From NCBI RefSeq assembly GCF_000381985.1, contig NZ_KB907343.1, positions 157,892-221,891 on the forward strand: a stretch of DNA of 64,000 nucleotides. The letters are read 5' to 3'. This DNA comes from Novispirillum itersonii subsp. itersonii ATCC 12639 (GTDB lineage Bacteria; Pseudomonadota; Alphaproteobacteria; Rhodospirillales; Rhodospirillaceae). The notes under the pieces were generated by a model, which was not told where the DNA came from, did not search any database, and saw only the letters and a program-made list of their open reading frames with translations. Numbering within the stretch: the first letter of the stretch is position 1; every line of letters starts with the position of its first letter. The position numbers and the translations under genes are program-made. Shown here piece by piece: positions 35,211-44,359 of this stretch.

Positions 35211-35925
35211 TCCGCACGGGCATCCGTCGCCGGTGCCCCCCCGCAAACAGACCGACCGCCACGCTATGGCGGCGGTGCTGCCCTTTGCCCTGGCGGGAAC
35301 AGGGCCGCATGTGCTGCTGGCAACGCCCGGGGATTCCGGGCTCCGGCATCGCCTGCATGCAGAGCACCCGGACATGCTGCAGACGATGTTTGACCCGCAG
35401 ACCGTACGCTGGGGCGCTTTTGCGGACGATCCGCCCCCACGCCGGGTCGATCTGGTGATTGACCCGGACCGGTTGCCCTGGCCTGATGCCAGCCTGACCG
35501 CCATGGTCGGCGTTGATGTGCTGGCCCGCCTCCGCCGCCCGGCCCGCCTGCTGGCCGAAACCGGGCGGGTCCTGCGCCCCGGTGGCCGTCTGGCACTGGT
35601 CGAACCGTGGCTTGGGCCCTGGGGCCAGCTCCTGCACCGCCTTATCCACCGCCAGCGGGTCAGCCCCGGCCTTGACCCGTGGTTCTGTGCCAGCCCGGAT
35701 CGGGGATACCGCGCGGGCACCGCTGTCACCTGCCTGCTGAAACGCCGGGATGAACTGACCCGTCATGCCCCCGGCCTGCTTCTGACCCTGTGTGAGCCTT
35801 TCGGTGGGCCATCAGACCTGTGGCGGCAGGCAACCCCGCGCTGGCTGGAGCGGGAAGACCGCTGGCCGCGCTGGCTGCGGCGGATCATGGGCAGCCGGGT
35901 GCTGCTGGTGCTGGAACGTCAGTAA
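35182..35925 (+). CDS. SAM-dependent methyltransferase-like protein with degenerate motif I
   Basis: A 247-residue protein. The post-motif region 'TGRVLRPGGRLALVEPWLG' is typical of class I methyltransferases, with 'LVIDPDRLPWPDASLTAMVG' as the acidic loop/motif II region. The glycine-rich motif I that should bind SAM is replaced by 'LLATPGDSGLRHRL', so catalysis is doubtful. Start choices are ATG 35182 (overlapping moaE by 29 bp) or 35266. Confidence 0.75.
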   Translation: MTPPPTAGADPHGHPSPVPPRKQTDRHAMAAVLPFALAGTGPHVLLATPGDSGLRHRLHAEHPDMLQTMFDPQTVRWGAFADDPPPRRVDLVIDPDRLPWPDASLTAMVGVDVLARLRRPARLLAETGRVLRPGGRLALVEPWLGPWGQLLHRLIHRQRVSPGLDPWFCASPDRGYRAGTAVTCLLKRRDELTRHAPGLLLTLCEPFGGPSDLWRQATPRWLEREDRWPRWLRRIMGSRVLLVLERQ

Positions 35926-36002
35926 CCCCTCAGCCTCGGACGGCTAACGAAGGACAGGCCGCCCCCGGTTAAAAGACGCTCCGGATAAAAAACACCTCAG
36001 AC

Positions 36003-36041
36003 AAAAAAACACCCCGGATCAGGCTGATCCGGGGTGTTTTG
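36003..36041. terminator. Bidirectional terminator between the methyltransferase-like gene and acs
   Basis: AAAAACACCCCGGATCA pairs with TGATCCGGGGTGTTTT around a 3-nt loop, with A/T tails on both sides. It serves two convergent genes. Confidence 0.93.
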
Positions 36042-36075
36042 TTCTTTATGTCCTGCTCGCGGACCCGCTTTGGCC

Positions 36076-38013
36076 TCAGGTGGCCGGGCGGTTGTCGATC
36101 AGGTCATCCACAACGGTCGGATCCGCAAGGGTCGAGGTGTCGCCCAACGCCCCGAAATCGTTCTCGGCGATCTTGCGCAGAATACGGCGCATGATCTTAC
36201 CGGAACGGGTCTTCGGCAGCCCCGGGGCCCACTGGATCACATCCGGGCTGGCAATCGGGCCGATTTCAGTCCGGACCCAGCCAACCAGTTCCTTCCGCAG
36301 GGCTTCCGTCGGCTCTTCACCGGCGACCAGGGTGACATAAGCATAGATGCCCTGCCCCTTGATGTCGTGCGGATAGCCGACCACCGCCGCTTCGGCGACC
36401 TTCGGGTGAGCAACCAGAGCCGACTCGACTTCAGCAGTGCCCATCCGGTGACCGGACACGTTGATCACGTCATCGACGCGGCCAGTGATCCAGTAATAAC
36501 CGTCTTCATCGCGGCGGCAACCGTCACCGGTGAAGTAATAGCCCTTGTAGGTGGTGAAATAGGTCTGCACGAAGCGTTCGTGGTCACCATACACCGTCCG
36601 CATCTGGCCCGGCCACGACTCGGCGATGCACAGGTTGCCTTCGGTGGCGCCGGACAGTTCGTTGCCTTCGGCATCGACCAGCAGCGGCACCACGCCGAAG
36701 AACGGACGGGTCGCCGACCCCGGCTTCAGGGCGGTGGCGCCCGGCAGCGGGGTAATCAGGATCCCGCCGGTCTCGGTCTGCCACCAGGTGTCAACGATCG
36801 GGCAACGGCTGTCCCCGACCACACGGTGATACCACAGCCACGCTTCCGGGTTGATCGGCTCACCGACCGAGCCGAGCAGACGCAGCGACTTGCGGCTGGT
36901 GCGCTTCACCGGCTCTTCCCCTTCGCGCATCAGCGAGCGGATGGCGGTCGGGGCGGTATAGAAGATGGAGACGCTGTGCTTGTCGATCACGTCCCAGAAA
37001 CGCGACACCGACGGATAGTTCGGCACGCCTTCAAACATCAGGGTGGTGGCACCGTTGGCCAGCGGACCATAGACGATGTAGGAGTGACCGGTCACCCAAC
37101 CCACATCCGCCGTACACCAGTAAATGTCCCCGTCCTTGTAATCAAAGACGTACTGGTGGGTCATCGAGGCATAGACCAGATAACCGCCGGAGGTGTGCAG
37201 CACGCCCTTCGGCTTGCCGGTGGAGCCGGAGGTGTACAGAATGAACAGCGGATGTTCCGCATCCAGCTCTTCCGGCGGGCAGTCAGCAGACGCCGCGGCG
37301 ACCACATCATGGTACCACACATCACGGCCTTCGGTCATCGCGACCGACCCGCCGGTCCGCTTGACCACCACCACCGAGGTCACCGACGGGCAGGTTTCCA
37401 GCGCCTTGTCGGCATTGGCCTTCAGCGGCACCTTGCGACCGCCACGCAGCCCTTCGTCAGAGGTGATCAGCATCACGCATTCAGAATCCTGAATGCGGTT
37501 GGACAGGCTGTCCGGCGAGAAGCCGCCGAAGACGATCGAATGCACCGCGCCGATCCGGGCGCAGGCCAGCATGGCCACCGCCGCTTCCGGGATCATCGGC
37601 AGATAGATGCAGACGCGGTCGCCCTTCTTGACGCCCTGCGCCTTCATGGCGTTGGCGAAGCGGCAGACACGGGCGTGCAGATCGCGGTAGGTGATGTTCT
37701 CACTTTCCGACGGATCATCCCCTTCCCAGATAATCGCGGTCTGGTCGCCACGCGTGGCGAGGTGACGGTCAAGGCAGTTGGCCGAGACATTCAGGGTACC
37801 GTCATGGAACCAGCGGATATGCACATCATGCGGATCGTAGGAGACATCCTTCACCTGGGTGTAGGGCTTGATCCAGTCGACACGCTGACCGTGCTCAGCC
37901 CAGAACCCGACGGAGTCCTTGACCGAACGGTCATACATTTCAAGGTATTTGGCATTATCGATCAGCGCGGTCTTGGCGATCGCTTCGGGAACCGGGAACA
38001 CATTGGCGTCCAT
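36076..38013 (-). CDS. acs: Acetyl-CoA synthetase (AMP-forming)
   Basis: A 645-residue ANL-superfamily enzyme activating acetate via acetyl-AMP. Signatures: '[20 protein letters not shown]' (P-loop-like), 'TWWQTETGG' and the C-terminal lysine motif '[13 protein letters not shown]', whose lysine is regulated by acetylation in homologues. Length matches Acs (about 650). It has a long 5' region of about 490 bp. Confidence 0.97.
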   Translation of the reverse strand: MDANVFPVPEAIAKTALIDNAKYLEMYDRSVKDSVGFWAEHGQRVDWIKPYTQVKDVSYDPHDVHIRWFHDGTLNVSANCLDRHLATRGDQTAIIWEGDDPSESENITYRDLHARVCRFANAMKAQGVKKGDRVCIYLPMIPEAAVAMLACARIGAVHSIVFGGFSPDSLSNRIQDSECVMLITSDEGLRGGRKVPLKANADKALETCPSVTSVVVVKRTGGSVAMTEGRDVWYHDVVAAASADCPPEELDAEHPLFILYTSGSTGKPKGVLHTSGGYLVYASMTHQYVFDYKDGDIYWCTADVGWVTGHSYIVYGPLANGATTLMFEGVPNYPSVSRFWDVIDKHSVSIFYTAPTAIRSLMREGEEPVKRTSRKSLRLLGSVGEPINPEAWLWYHRVVGDSRCPIVDTWWQTETGGILITPLPGATALKPGSATRPFFGVVPLLVDAEGNELSGATEGNLCIAESWPGQMRTVYGDHERFVQTYFTTYKGYYFTGDGCRRDEDGYYWITGRVDDVINVSGHRMGTAEVESALVAHPKVAEAAVVGYPHDIKGQGIYAYVTLVAGEEPTEALRKELVGWVRTEIGPIASPDVIQWAPGLPKTRSGKIMRRILRKIAENDFGALGDTSTLADPTVVDDLIDNRPAT

Positions 38014-38433
38014 GAGAGGGTGTCTCCTTCAGTCATCCGCATGACCTGTGCCGCCACAGGCGCGGCAGCACGGGTCCGTTTCTGCAACCCGCAGGGAGAC
38101 TGTGGCGAAGGACCCGGAAAGAACGGCCTGCCCCCGGCTTACAGCCAAAGCGGCGGCGGATCCTGACAGACCGGCCCCATACACCGGAGCGTGTTCCCGC
38201 GTTCCCCATGCACCGGCCCCCTGTGGGGTGGTTTGTCTGCCGGGGTCTATCCGGAAACGGCCGCGACGGCCTCCCTGATTGTTCTTGATCCCACCTCTTT
38301 CGGGTAGTGTCGCCGAACATATTAGGGAAAGTCCGGCGGGTTGTCACGGGCTATGCCACCCTCCGTCACGAAAGTTTCCGTCCCGGAAGGCCTGTCTGAC
38401 GCAACGTCCGTATCAAAACCGGCTGTTTGCCCC
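38014..38433. other. Gene-free upstream region of acs
   Basis: About 420 bp between acs and the lysA terminator. I see no gene with a ribosome binding site. A moderately AT-rich patch (about 38310-38335) is the likeliest place for the acs promoter. No riboswitch or RNA motif is recognised. Confidence 0.4.
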
Positions 38434-38477
38434 CGAAAAAACAACCGGGGGGAGGCACCCTGCGGCACCTCCCCCCT
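38434..38477 (-). terminator. Rho-independent terminator of the argH-lysA unit
   Basis: On the minus strand GGGGGGAGG pairs with CCTCCCCCC around an inner GTGCC/GGGTGC loop, followed by GGTTGTTTTTTC. It lies about 30 bp past the lysA stop. Confidence 0.85.
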
Positions 38478-38506
38478 GATCGGGTAACCTTGTGGTACGG
38501 GGTGGA

Positions 38507-39775
38507 TCAGGCCATCCAGTCCGGGGTCTGTTCCAGCGCCAGCATTTCATCCAGGGTCGGGCGGCGGCGGATCACCGCAAACTGATCCCCCTTCACCAGT
38601 ACCTCGGGAATCAGCGGCCGGGTGTTGTACTGGTTGGACATTGACGCGCCATAGGCCCCCGCCGTGCGGAAGGCGATCAGATCTCCGGCGGCCAGCACCG
38701 GCAGGCGGCGCTGCTTGGCGAAGATGTCGCTGGTTTCGCAGACCGGGCCGACCACATCATAAGCGATCTGTTCGGCCCCGGCTTCCGGCTGGGCCACCGG
38801 AACAATACCGTGGAACGCATCGTACATCGCCGGGCGCATCAGGTCGTTCATCGCCGCATCGACGACGGCAAAGGTCCGGGTGCTGCCTTCTTTTACATAA
38901 ATCACTTCCGACACCAGCACCCCGGCATTGCCGACAATCAGACGGCCCGGTTCGCAGGTGATCGAACAACCCAGATCCCCCAGCGTCCGCTTGACGATCG
39001 CGGCATATTCCGGCGGCGGCGGCGGAATGTCATTGCCATCCTCGTACGGCACCCCCAGACCACCACCCAGATCGAGGCGGGAAATCTGAATCCCGTCGGC
39101 CCGCAGAATCGCCACCAGATCCCGCACCCGCAGGAAGGCGGCCTCAAACGGCTTCAGGCTGGCAATCTGGCTGCCGATATGAATGGCAATGCCCTTGACA
39201 TCAATCCCCGGCAGGCTGGCTGCCCGCTTGTAGATGGCATGAGCCGCCGTCCACTCGACCCCGAACTTGGTTTCCTTATTGCCGGTGGTGATTTTCTCAT
39301 GCCCGCCCGCGCCGACGTCGGGGTTCACCCGCAGAGCAATCGGGGCACGGAGACCACGGGCGACCGCCACCGCATTCAGCAGTTCCAGCTCCGGCGCTGA
39401 TTCGACGTTGATCTGATGGACCCCGGCCTCCAGCGCCTGCTCCAGATCATCGGCGGTTTTGCCGACACCGGAGTAGATGATACGACTGGCCGGAATGCCT
39501 GCCCGCATCGCCACCTGCATCTCCCCGACCGAAACCACATCTGCCCCGCAGCCGAGATTGGCCAGCGTCCGCAGCACGGCCTGATTGCTGTTGGCTTTCA
39601 CGGCGAAACAGACCGCCCCGTTCACCTCTGCCAGCGAATCGCGGAACACGGTGTAATGGCGTTCCAGCGTTGCCGTAGAATACACATAAAACGGGGTGCC
39701 GACCGCCTCAGCGATCTGGGTCAGGGAAACATCTTCGGCGTGCAGCACACCATTACGGTAATCAAAATGATGCAT
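38507..39775 (-). CDS. lysA: Diaminopimelate decarboxylase
   Basis: A 422-residue PLP enzyme, the last step of lysine synthesis. The PLP lysine is in 'VCFAVKANSNQAV', 'DLGGGLGVPYEDGND' and 'EPGRLIVGNAGVLVSEV' bind the cofactor, and 'GPVCETSDIFAK' provides the active-site Cys. I used ATG 39775; a TTG at 39787 is in frame but unlikely. It follows the small lipoprotein gene by 45 bp. Confidence 0.96.
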   Translation of the reverse strand: MHHFDYRNGVLHAEDVSLTQIAEAVGTPFYVYSTATLERHYTVFRDSLAEVNGAVCFAVKANSNQAVLRTLANLGCGADVVSVGEMQVAMRAGIPASRIIYSGVGKTADDLEQALEAGVHQINVESAPELELLNAVAVARGLRAPIALRVNPDVGAGGHEKITTGNKETKFGVEWTAAHAIYKRAASLPGIDVKGIAIHIGSQIASLKPFEAAFLRVRDLVAILRADGIQISRLDLGGGLGVPYEDGNDIPPPPPEYAAIVKRTLGDLGCSITCEPGRLIVGNAGVLVSEVIYVKEGSTRTFAVVDAAMNDLMRPAMYDAFHGIVPVAQPEAGAEQIAYDVVGPVCETSDIFAKQRRLPVLAAGDLIAFRTAGAYGASMSNQYNTRPLIPEVLVKGDQFAVIRRRPTLDEMLALEQTPDWMA

Positions 39776-39820
39776 GACGGCAGTCAATCCGGTTGGGGGG
39801 TCTGAAACAGATCGCGGAGA

Positions 39821-39967
39821 TCAGGAACGGGGATAGGGTTTGTTATAGGTTGCCCCGTCGGGAGGGATCGGCTTGCCCTTGCGCCCGCAGGCCGAGAGGG
39901 ACCCGGCGGCGACCGCAATCACCGCCAGCGTCAGAACCAGCCGCACAAGCGCGGAAGAGCGGTTCAT
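39821..39967 (-). CDS. lptM: 48-residue LptM-like lipoprotein
   Basis: A short frame (ATG 39967, TGA 39821) with a lipoprotein signal peptide: basic start, hydrophobic core 'LVLTLAVIAVAAG', lipobox 'LSAC'. It ends 'CGRKGKPIPPDGATYNKPYP'. The 'CGxKG' and 'PP' tail pattern and its place next to lysA match the YifL/LptM family, small lipoproteins that help the LptD outer-membrane translocon mature. It lies 3 bp after argH and precedes lysA in one operon. Confidence 0.8.
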   Translation of the reverse strand: MNRSSALVRLVLTLAVIAVAAGSLSACGRKGKPIPPDGATYNKPYPRS

Positions 39968-39970
39968 GCC

Positions 39971-41383
39971 TCAACCCTCCAGAAAGCGGGCTTTGGCCCG
40001 GGCCACCTGCTCCGCCACATTGGCCGGGGCAGTGCCACCGTAGGACGTGCGGCTGGCGACGGAATACTCGACCGACAGCACCTTCATCGCTTCCGGGGTG
40101 ATCCGCGCCTCGATGGTCTGCAGGTCGGCCAGCGACAGATCCTCCAGACCGACATCGCGCTGTTCGGCCATCTTCACGATCGACCCCGCAACGTGGTGGG
40201 CATCCCGGAACGGCATGTTCAGCGCCCGCACACACCAGTCGGCAATATCGGTGGCGGTGGTGAACCCGGCACCGGCAGCAGCGCGCAGACGGTCAACATT
40301 GGCGGTCAGTTCGGCAATCATGCCAGTCATCGCCAGCAGCGACAGATCCAGCGTGTCGGCCACCTCAAACACCGGCTCCTTATCGTCCTGCATGTCCTTG
40401 GAGTACGCCAGCGGCAGCCCCTTCATCACGATCAGCAGGGCGTTGAGATCACCGATCACCCGACCGGCCTTGGCGCGGATCAGCTCCGCCGCATCGGGGT
40501 TGCGCTTCTGCGGCATGATCGAGGAGCCGGTCGAATATCCGTCCGGCAGGCGCACAAAGCGGAACTGGGCTGAGGTCCAGATCACCAGCTCTTCAGCCAG
40601 ACGCGACAGATGCACGCTGGTGATGGCGGCAGTGCTCATGTATTCCAGCGCGAAATCGCGGTCCGACACACCATCGAGCGAATTGGCCATCGGGCGGTCA
40701 AAGCCCAGCTCTGCCGCTGTCATAAAGCGGTCAATCGGGAAGCCGGTTCCGGCCAGCGCCGCTGACCCCAGCGGGCATTCATTCATCCGCTTCCGGGCAT
40801 CCGCAAAGCGGCTGAGATCACGGCCGAACATCTCGACATAGGCCAGCATATGATGGCCGAAGGTCACCGGCTGGGCAGCCTGCAGATGGGTGAAGCCCGG
40901 CATCACGGTTGCGGCATGCTGTTCCGCCTGCCCGATCAGTGCGGCGATCAGGGCCTTCAGCTGGGCCTGAGCCCGGTCCGTGGCATCCCGCACCCACAGA
41001 CGGAAGTCGGTGGCAACCTGATCATTGCGCGACCGGGCGGTATGCAGGCGGCCAGCCGGTTCACCGATCAGGTCTTTCAGGCGGCTTTCCACATTCATGT
41101 GGATATCTTCCAGCGCGGTCTTGAACTCGAAGACGCCGCTTTCAATTTCCTGTTCCACCTGCGCCAGACCGGTCAGAATGGCATCCCGGTCCGCATCGGA
41201 AATCACGCCCGCCGCCGCCAGCATCTTGCAATGGGCGCGCGAGCCAGCGATATCCTGCCTGTACAGGCGCTTGTCAAACCCGATGGAGGCGTTGATCGCC
41301 TCCATGACGGCTGACGGGCCGGACTCGAAACGGCCTCCCCAGATGCTGCTGGTGGAGGAGGCGGAGGAAGAGGACGTGGTCAT
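39971..41383 (-). CDS. argH: Argininosuccinate lyase
   Basis: A 470-residue fumarase-superfamily enzyme releasing arginine and fumarate. The signature '[12 protein letters not shown]' is exact, with '[19 protein letters not shown]' and '[15 protein letters not shown]'. The start '[20 protein letters not shown]' at 41383 has a serine-rich leader. The start codon overlaps the divergent thioredoxin-like gene's first ATG; the longer upstream open frame is its shadow. Confidence 0.97.
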   Translation of the reverse strand: MTTSSSSASSTSSIWGGRFESGPSAVMEAINASIGFDKRLYRQDIAGSRAHCKMLAAAGVISDADRDAILTGLAQVEQEIESGVFEFKTALEDIHMNVESRLKDLIGEPAGRLHTARSRNDQVATDFRLWVRDATDRAQAQLKALIAALIGQAEQHAATVMPGFTHLQAAQPVTFGHHMLAYVEMFGRDLSRFADARKRMNECPLGSAALAGTGFPIDRFMTAAELGFDRPMANSLDGVSDRDFALEYMSTAAITSVHLSRLAEELVIWTSAQFRFVRLPDGYSTGSSIMPQKRNPDAAELIRAKAGRVIGDLNALLIVMKGLPLAYSKDMQDDKEPVFEVADTLDLSLLAMTGMIAELTANVDRLRAAAGAGFTTATDIADWCVRALNMPFRDAHHVAGSIVKMAEQRDVGLEDLSLADLQTIEARITPEAMKVLSVEYSVASRTSYGGTAPANVAEQVARAKARFLEG

Positions 41384-42038
41384 GATGCTGCGGCTACCCG
41401 GCTGGAACACGGCAAAGACTAAGGTGCGGGCCCTGCGGACCGCAGGCACCCTGCGGGCGATTTTGACCATTACGGCCACACTTGCAACCCCGCAGGCGGT
41501 CCGGGCGGAACAAATTGTCAGCACGGATGGTACACCGGCCTGCTCCGCCGAGGCCGATAAGATGGGGATCCGCATGCTGGGTGTGCTGATGGAAACCACG
41601 CCCCCGTGCCGCCATGATGCCCCGCAGGTCACCGACCGGGCGGGACAGCCGGTCAGCCTCGACCTGTGGCGCGGCAAGGTCATTCTGGTCAATCTGTGGG
41701 CCACATGGTGCCAACCCTGCCTGAAGGAAATGCCGTCACTGATGGACTTGCAGCGGACCCTTGGCAGCGAGCGCTTTCAGGTGGTGGCCATCAGTCAGGA
41801 TCTGGGCGGAGCCCGGCAGGTTGACCCGTATCTGGCCCGGAACGCCCTGACCGGGCTGGATGTCCTTCTGGACCCGAAGGGCAGCGCCGGTAAAGCCTTC
41901 CATGCCCCCGGCCTGCCGGTCAGCATCCTGCTTGATCCTCAGGGGCGGCAGATTGCCCGCCTGACCGGAGAAGCGGACTGGACCAGCCCGAAAATCGTTG
42001 ACCGCCTGAAAGAGCTGATTAACGCCGCCAGCCGTTAA
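41382..42038 (+). CDS. TlpA-like thioredoxin-fold protein
   Basis: A 218-residue protein with a signal peptide or anchor (hydrophobic about 20-38, possible cleavage near 'QAVRAEQ') and a TlpA/ResA-like thioredoxin domain, '[18 protein letters not shown]', with a CxxC. It should act in periplasmic disulfide reduction, often for cytochrome c maturation or copper handling. The first ATG at 41382 abuts and overlaps the argH start codon on the other strand; a GTG at 41424 is a plausible later start. TlpA divergent from argH is a common alphaproteobacterial layout. Confidence 0.85.
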   Translation: MMLRLPGWNTAKTKVRALRTAGTLRAILTITATLATPQAVRAEQIVSTDGTPACSAEADKMGIRMLGVLMETTPPCRHDAPQVTDRAGQPVSLDLWRGKVILVNLWATWCQPCLKEMPSLMDLQRTLGSERFQVVAISQDLGGARQVDPYLARNALTGLDVLLDPKGSAGKAFHAPGLPVSILLDPQGRQIARLTGEADWTSPKIVDRLKELINAASR

Positions 42039-42060
42039 CCGATGACGGGCGGGGCCTCCC

Positions 42061-42912
42061 TCAGTGAGATGAGGTCCCGTCGTCCCGCACCGCGCCGGGC
42101 ACGGACAGAAGCACATCGATACGGGCTACCAGTGCCGGAGAAATCCGGGTTCGGTTGAAAGCGAAATGGATCGGCCCGTTGTCAATCAACACCCCCGGAT
42201 GCTGCTCCAGCGTCAGAGGGGGAACCGCGGAACGGGCCAGACTGTCAGCCGTCATCACATCCATCAGATAGCCATCGACCCGCCCGATGGCGACGAGGGC
42301 CGGGGTATCGGCGCCCTGCACCTCGGTCACATGAGCCCGGAACTGCGGACGGGACATCAGGCGGAGAAACTCATCCCCATAGTAAGCCCCGGCAGTGACC
42401 CCCAGCCGGAACCGCAGGAACTCTATCTCTGCCAGCGAGGACAGCGGATAGACCCGGCTGTCACCGGGGCGGACAAACAATCCGATCCTTTCCCGTCGGT
42501 ATGGGGCGCTGAACCGGGCGATGCCCTCCCGGTCCGGCGTCGCGGAAATACCGGCCACCATATCGACAACGCCCCGCTCAAGGAGTGACATCACCCGGGG
42601 CCAGCCGATCACCACAAACTCATGTGCACAGCCTGCGGCGGCAATCACCCGGCGGGCAGCCTCAACATCAATCCCTTCCGCCAGTCCGTCAGAGCCGGTG
42701 TACTGATAGGGGGGCCAGTCAGGAAGATAGCCGATGCGCACACGCTCCGGACAATCCGCCGCAGCCTGTGCGACAGAGGGCAGTCCCCCTGTGAAGATGA
42801 AGGCAAGAACGGAGAGCAGCGACACCACAAGCGCAAAACTCGTATGATCAGAAACAGACGGATGCAGGCAGACCCGGCCTGAAGGCCGAACATTCCGGTT
42901 GCAGGGTCTCAT
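42061..42912 (-). CDS. Periplasmic solute-binding protein, family 3 type (copy 1)
   Basis: A 283-residue protein with a long signal peptide (hydrophobic 27-48, cleavage near 'AQAAAD') and an amino-acid-binding-type fold ('RIGYLPDWPPYQYTG', 'GIDVEAARRVIAAAGC', 'RVDGYLMDV'). No permease or ATPase is encoded nearby, so it may serve as a sensor or chemotaxis ligand binder rather than part of an importer. It is a paralogue of the next gene upstream. Confidence 0.85.
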   Translation of the reverse strand: MRPCNRNVRPSGRVCLHPSVSDHTSFALVVSLLSVLAFIFTGGLPSVAQAAADCPERVRIGYLPDWPPYQYTGSDGLAEGIDVEAARRVIAAAGCAHEFVVIGWPRVMSLLERGVVDMVAGISATPDREGIARFSAPYRRERIGLFVRPGDSRVYPLSSLAEIEFLRFRLGVTAGAYYGDEFLRLMSRPQFRAHVTEVQGADTPALVAIGRVDGYLMDVMTADSLARSAVPPLTLEQHPGVLIDNGPIHFAFNRTRISPALVARIDVLLSVPGAVRDDGTSSH

Positions 42913-42982
42913 CCCTCACCCCTTTCTGCCCACGGCCCGACAGCGCCGCCGCCCTGCAGCAGGCCTGCAGGCATAGATCCCG

Positions 42983-43801
42983 TCACTGCACGGCCTCCGC
43001 GGTCACAGACCGGGCAGAGATCCTCTGATTGACACGGTCAATCAAGCCCTGCGGCACCGTCAGCCTGCTGAACATGAACAGCACAGGTCCATTGTCGATG
43101 GTGACCGCCGGATGCCGCACCAGCCGCATGGAGCGGGACACCGATGCATTATACGCCGAGGCCGTGCCGGTATCGAGCAGATACCCATCAACCCTGCCGA
43201 TCGACACCAGCCCCGGCTGTTCAACCCCACGGACCAGTACCACCTGCCTGCGAAAATCAGGGAGGGTCATCAGGTCGGCGACCTCCGGCCCATACAGGGC
43301 ATCCGAATTCAGCGCCAGACGGAACCGCATCGGCCCGACATCCCGCAGGGACGTCAGCGGAAACGCCTCCCCCTCGCCCATCCGGACATAAAGCGCAAAC
43401 TCTTCACGGCGGTAGGGGGCGCTGAACAGGGCATAGGTCGCCCGTTCGGCACTGAACGAGGCCCCCGGCAGGGCATCAATCACCCCCCGTTCCAGCAACA
43501 GCAGAGCCCGGGGCCAGCCCACGGCGACAAACTCCGGCTGACACCCGGCAGCCTGCACCACGTCCCGCGCGGTCTCGATATCAAAGCCGCTCACGGCCCC
43601 GTCCGCTGAGGCACCCTGATACGGGGCCCGGCCCGGCAGATAGCCGACCCGCAGCGGACGGAGGCAGCCGTCACCGTCATAAAGACCGGCCGGTTGACCC
43701 GCGGGAAAGGGATCAGCAGAGGCGGCAGACGGCGACAGGACTGTCGACAGCAGAGCAGCCACAAGCCAGAACAATACGCATACAGTCCGATTGATCGACA
43801 T
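42983..43801 (-). CDS. Periplasmic solute-binding protein, family 3 type (copy 2)
   Basis: A 272-residue paralogue of its neighbour: 'VGYLPGRAPYQGASADGAVS', 'GFDIETARDVVQAAGC', 'GRVDGYLLDTGTA' line up with the other copy. It has its own signal peptide ('LVAALLSTVLSPSAASA'). The pair arose by tandem duplication. Again no transporter partner is present. A 7-bp palindrome about 100 bp upstream (43898-43923) may be its operator. Confidence 0.85.
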   Translation of the reverse strand: MSINRTVCVLFWLVAALLSTVLSPSAASADPFPAGQPAGLYDGDGCLRPLRVGYLPGRAPYQGASADGAVSGFDIETARDVVQAAGCQPEFVAVGWPRALLLLERGVIDALPGASFSAERATYALFSAPYRREEFALYVRMGEGEAFPLTSLRDVGPMRFRLALNSDALYGPEVADLMTLPDFRRQVVLVRGVEQPGLVSIGRVDGYLLDTGTASAYNASVSRSMRLVRHPAVTIDNGPVLFMFSRLTVPQGLIDRVNQRISARSVTAEAVQ

Positions 43802-43897
43802 CTGGCGCTGATCGTCCCCCTTCAGCGTCTCTGCCCCCGATGCGCCCCCACACAGGACAGGTTAGAAGAGCAGGATACCACAGGTCCCGATCACCTA

Positions 43898-43923
43898 TGC
43901 ATATACACTTTGCCAAATATGCA
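43898..43923. promoter_or_regulatory. Palindromic site upstream of the binding-protein pair
   Basis: TGCATAT (43898-43904) and ATATGCA (43917-43923), a 7-bp inverted repeat with a 12-bp spacer in an AT-rich stretch 97 bp before the gene at 43801. It is a plausible operator; the regulator is unknown. Confidence 0.45.
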
Positions 43924-43984
43924 CTTTTTAACTGTTTTCCCCTCTACAAACCCTTTGTTCACAGGTGCGGGCATTCGACTGTTA

Positions 43985-44359
43985 TCAGTCAAACCCCTTC
44001 AGCCGGTCCAATGCCCGGCGGTCTTTTTTGGTTGGCCGCCCTTCGCCGCCGGGCCGGAACTCACTGAGGAAGCCGGTCAGACGCTCGGCCTCAGCGGTTT
44101 CTGCATACAGGGTCTGGGCCTCCGGGGCCGGGCCACGCCGCACCCCCAACGCCAGAACCCGCAGAAACCGCCGGTATGGCCCCAGCACCACAACCAGCTC
44201 ATCCCCGACCTTGACGGTCGTGGAAGCCTTGCTGACCGGCTGACCGTTCAGGCGGACATGACCGCTCTCGCACAGGTCCTGCGCCAACCCACGGGTTTTG
44301 ACGAAGCGGGCAAACCACAGCCATTTATCCAGACGCAACCTGACGGCGGAATCCGTCAT
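43985..44359 (-). CDS. S4-domain RNA-binding protein (Hsp15/HslR-like)
   Basis: A 124-residue protein with an S4 domain 'MTDSAVRLRLDKWLWFARFV' ... 'CESGHVRLNGQPVSKASTTV', then a charged tail with 'RPTKKDRRALDRLKG'. HslR-type proteins recycle stalled 50S subunits. Its ATG overlaps the stop of the SUV3-like helicase gene (ATGA), so the two are coupled, an arrangement common in alphaproteobacteria. Confidence 0.9.
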   Translation of the reverse strand: MTDSAVRLRLDKWLWFARFVKTRGLAQDLCESGHVRLNGQPVSKASTTVKVGDELVVVLGPYRRFLRVLALGVRRGPAPEAQTLYAETAEAERLTGFLSEFRPGGEGRPTKKDRRALDRLKGFD

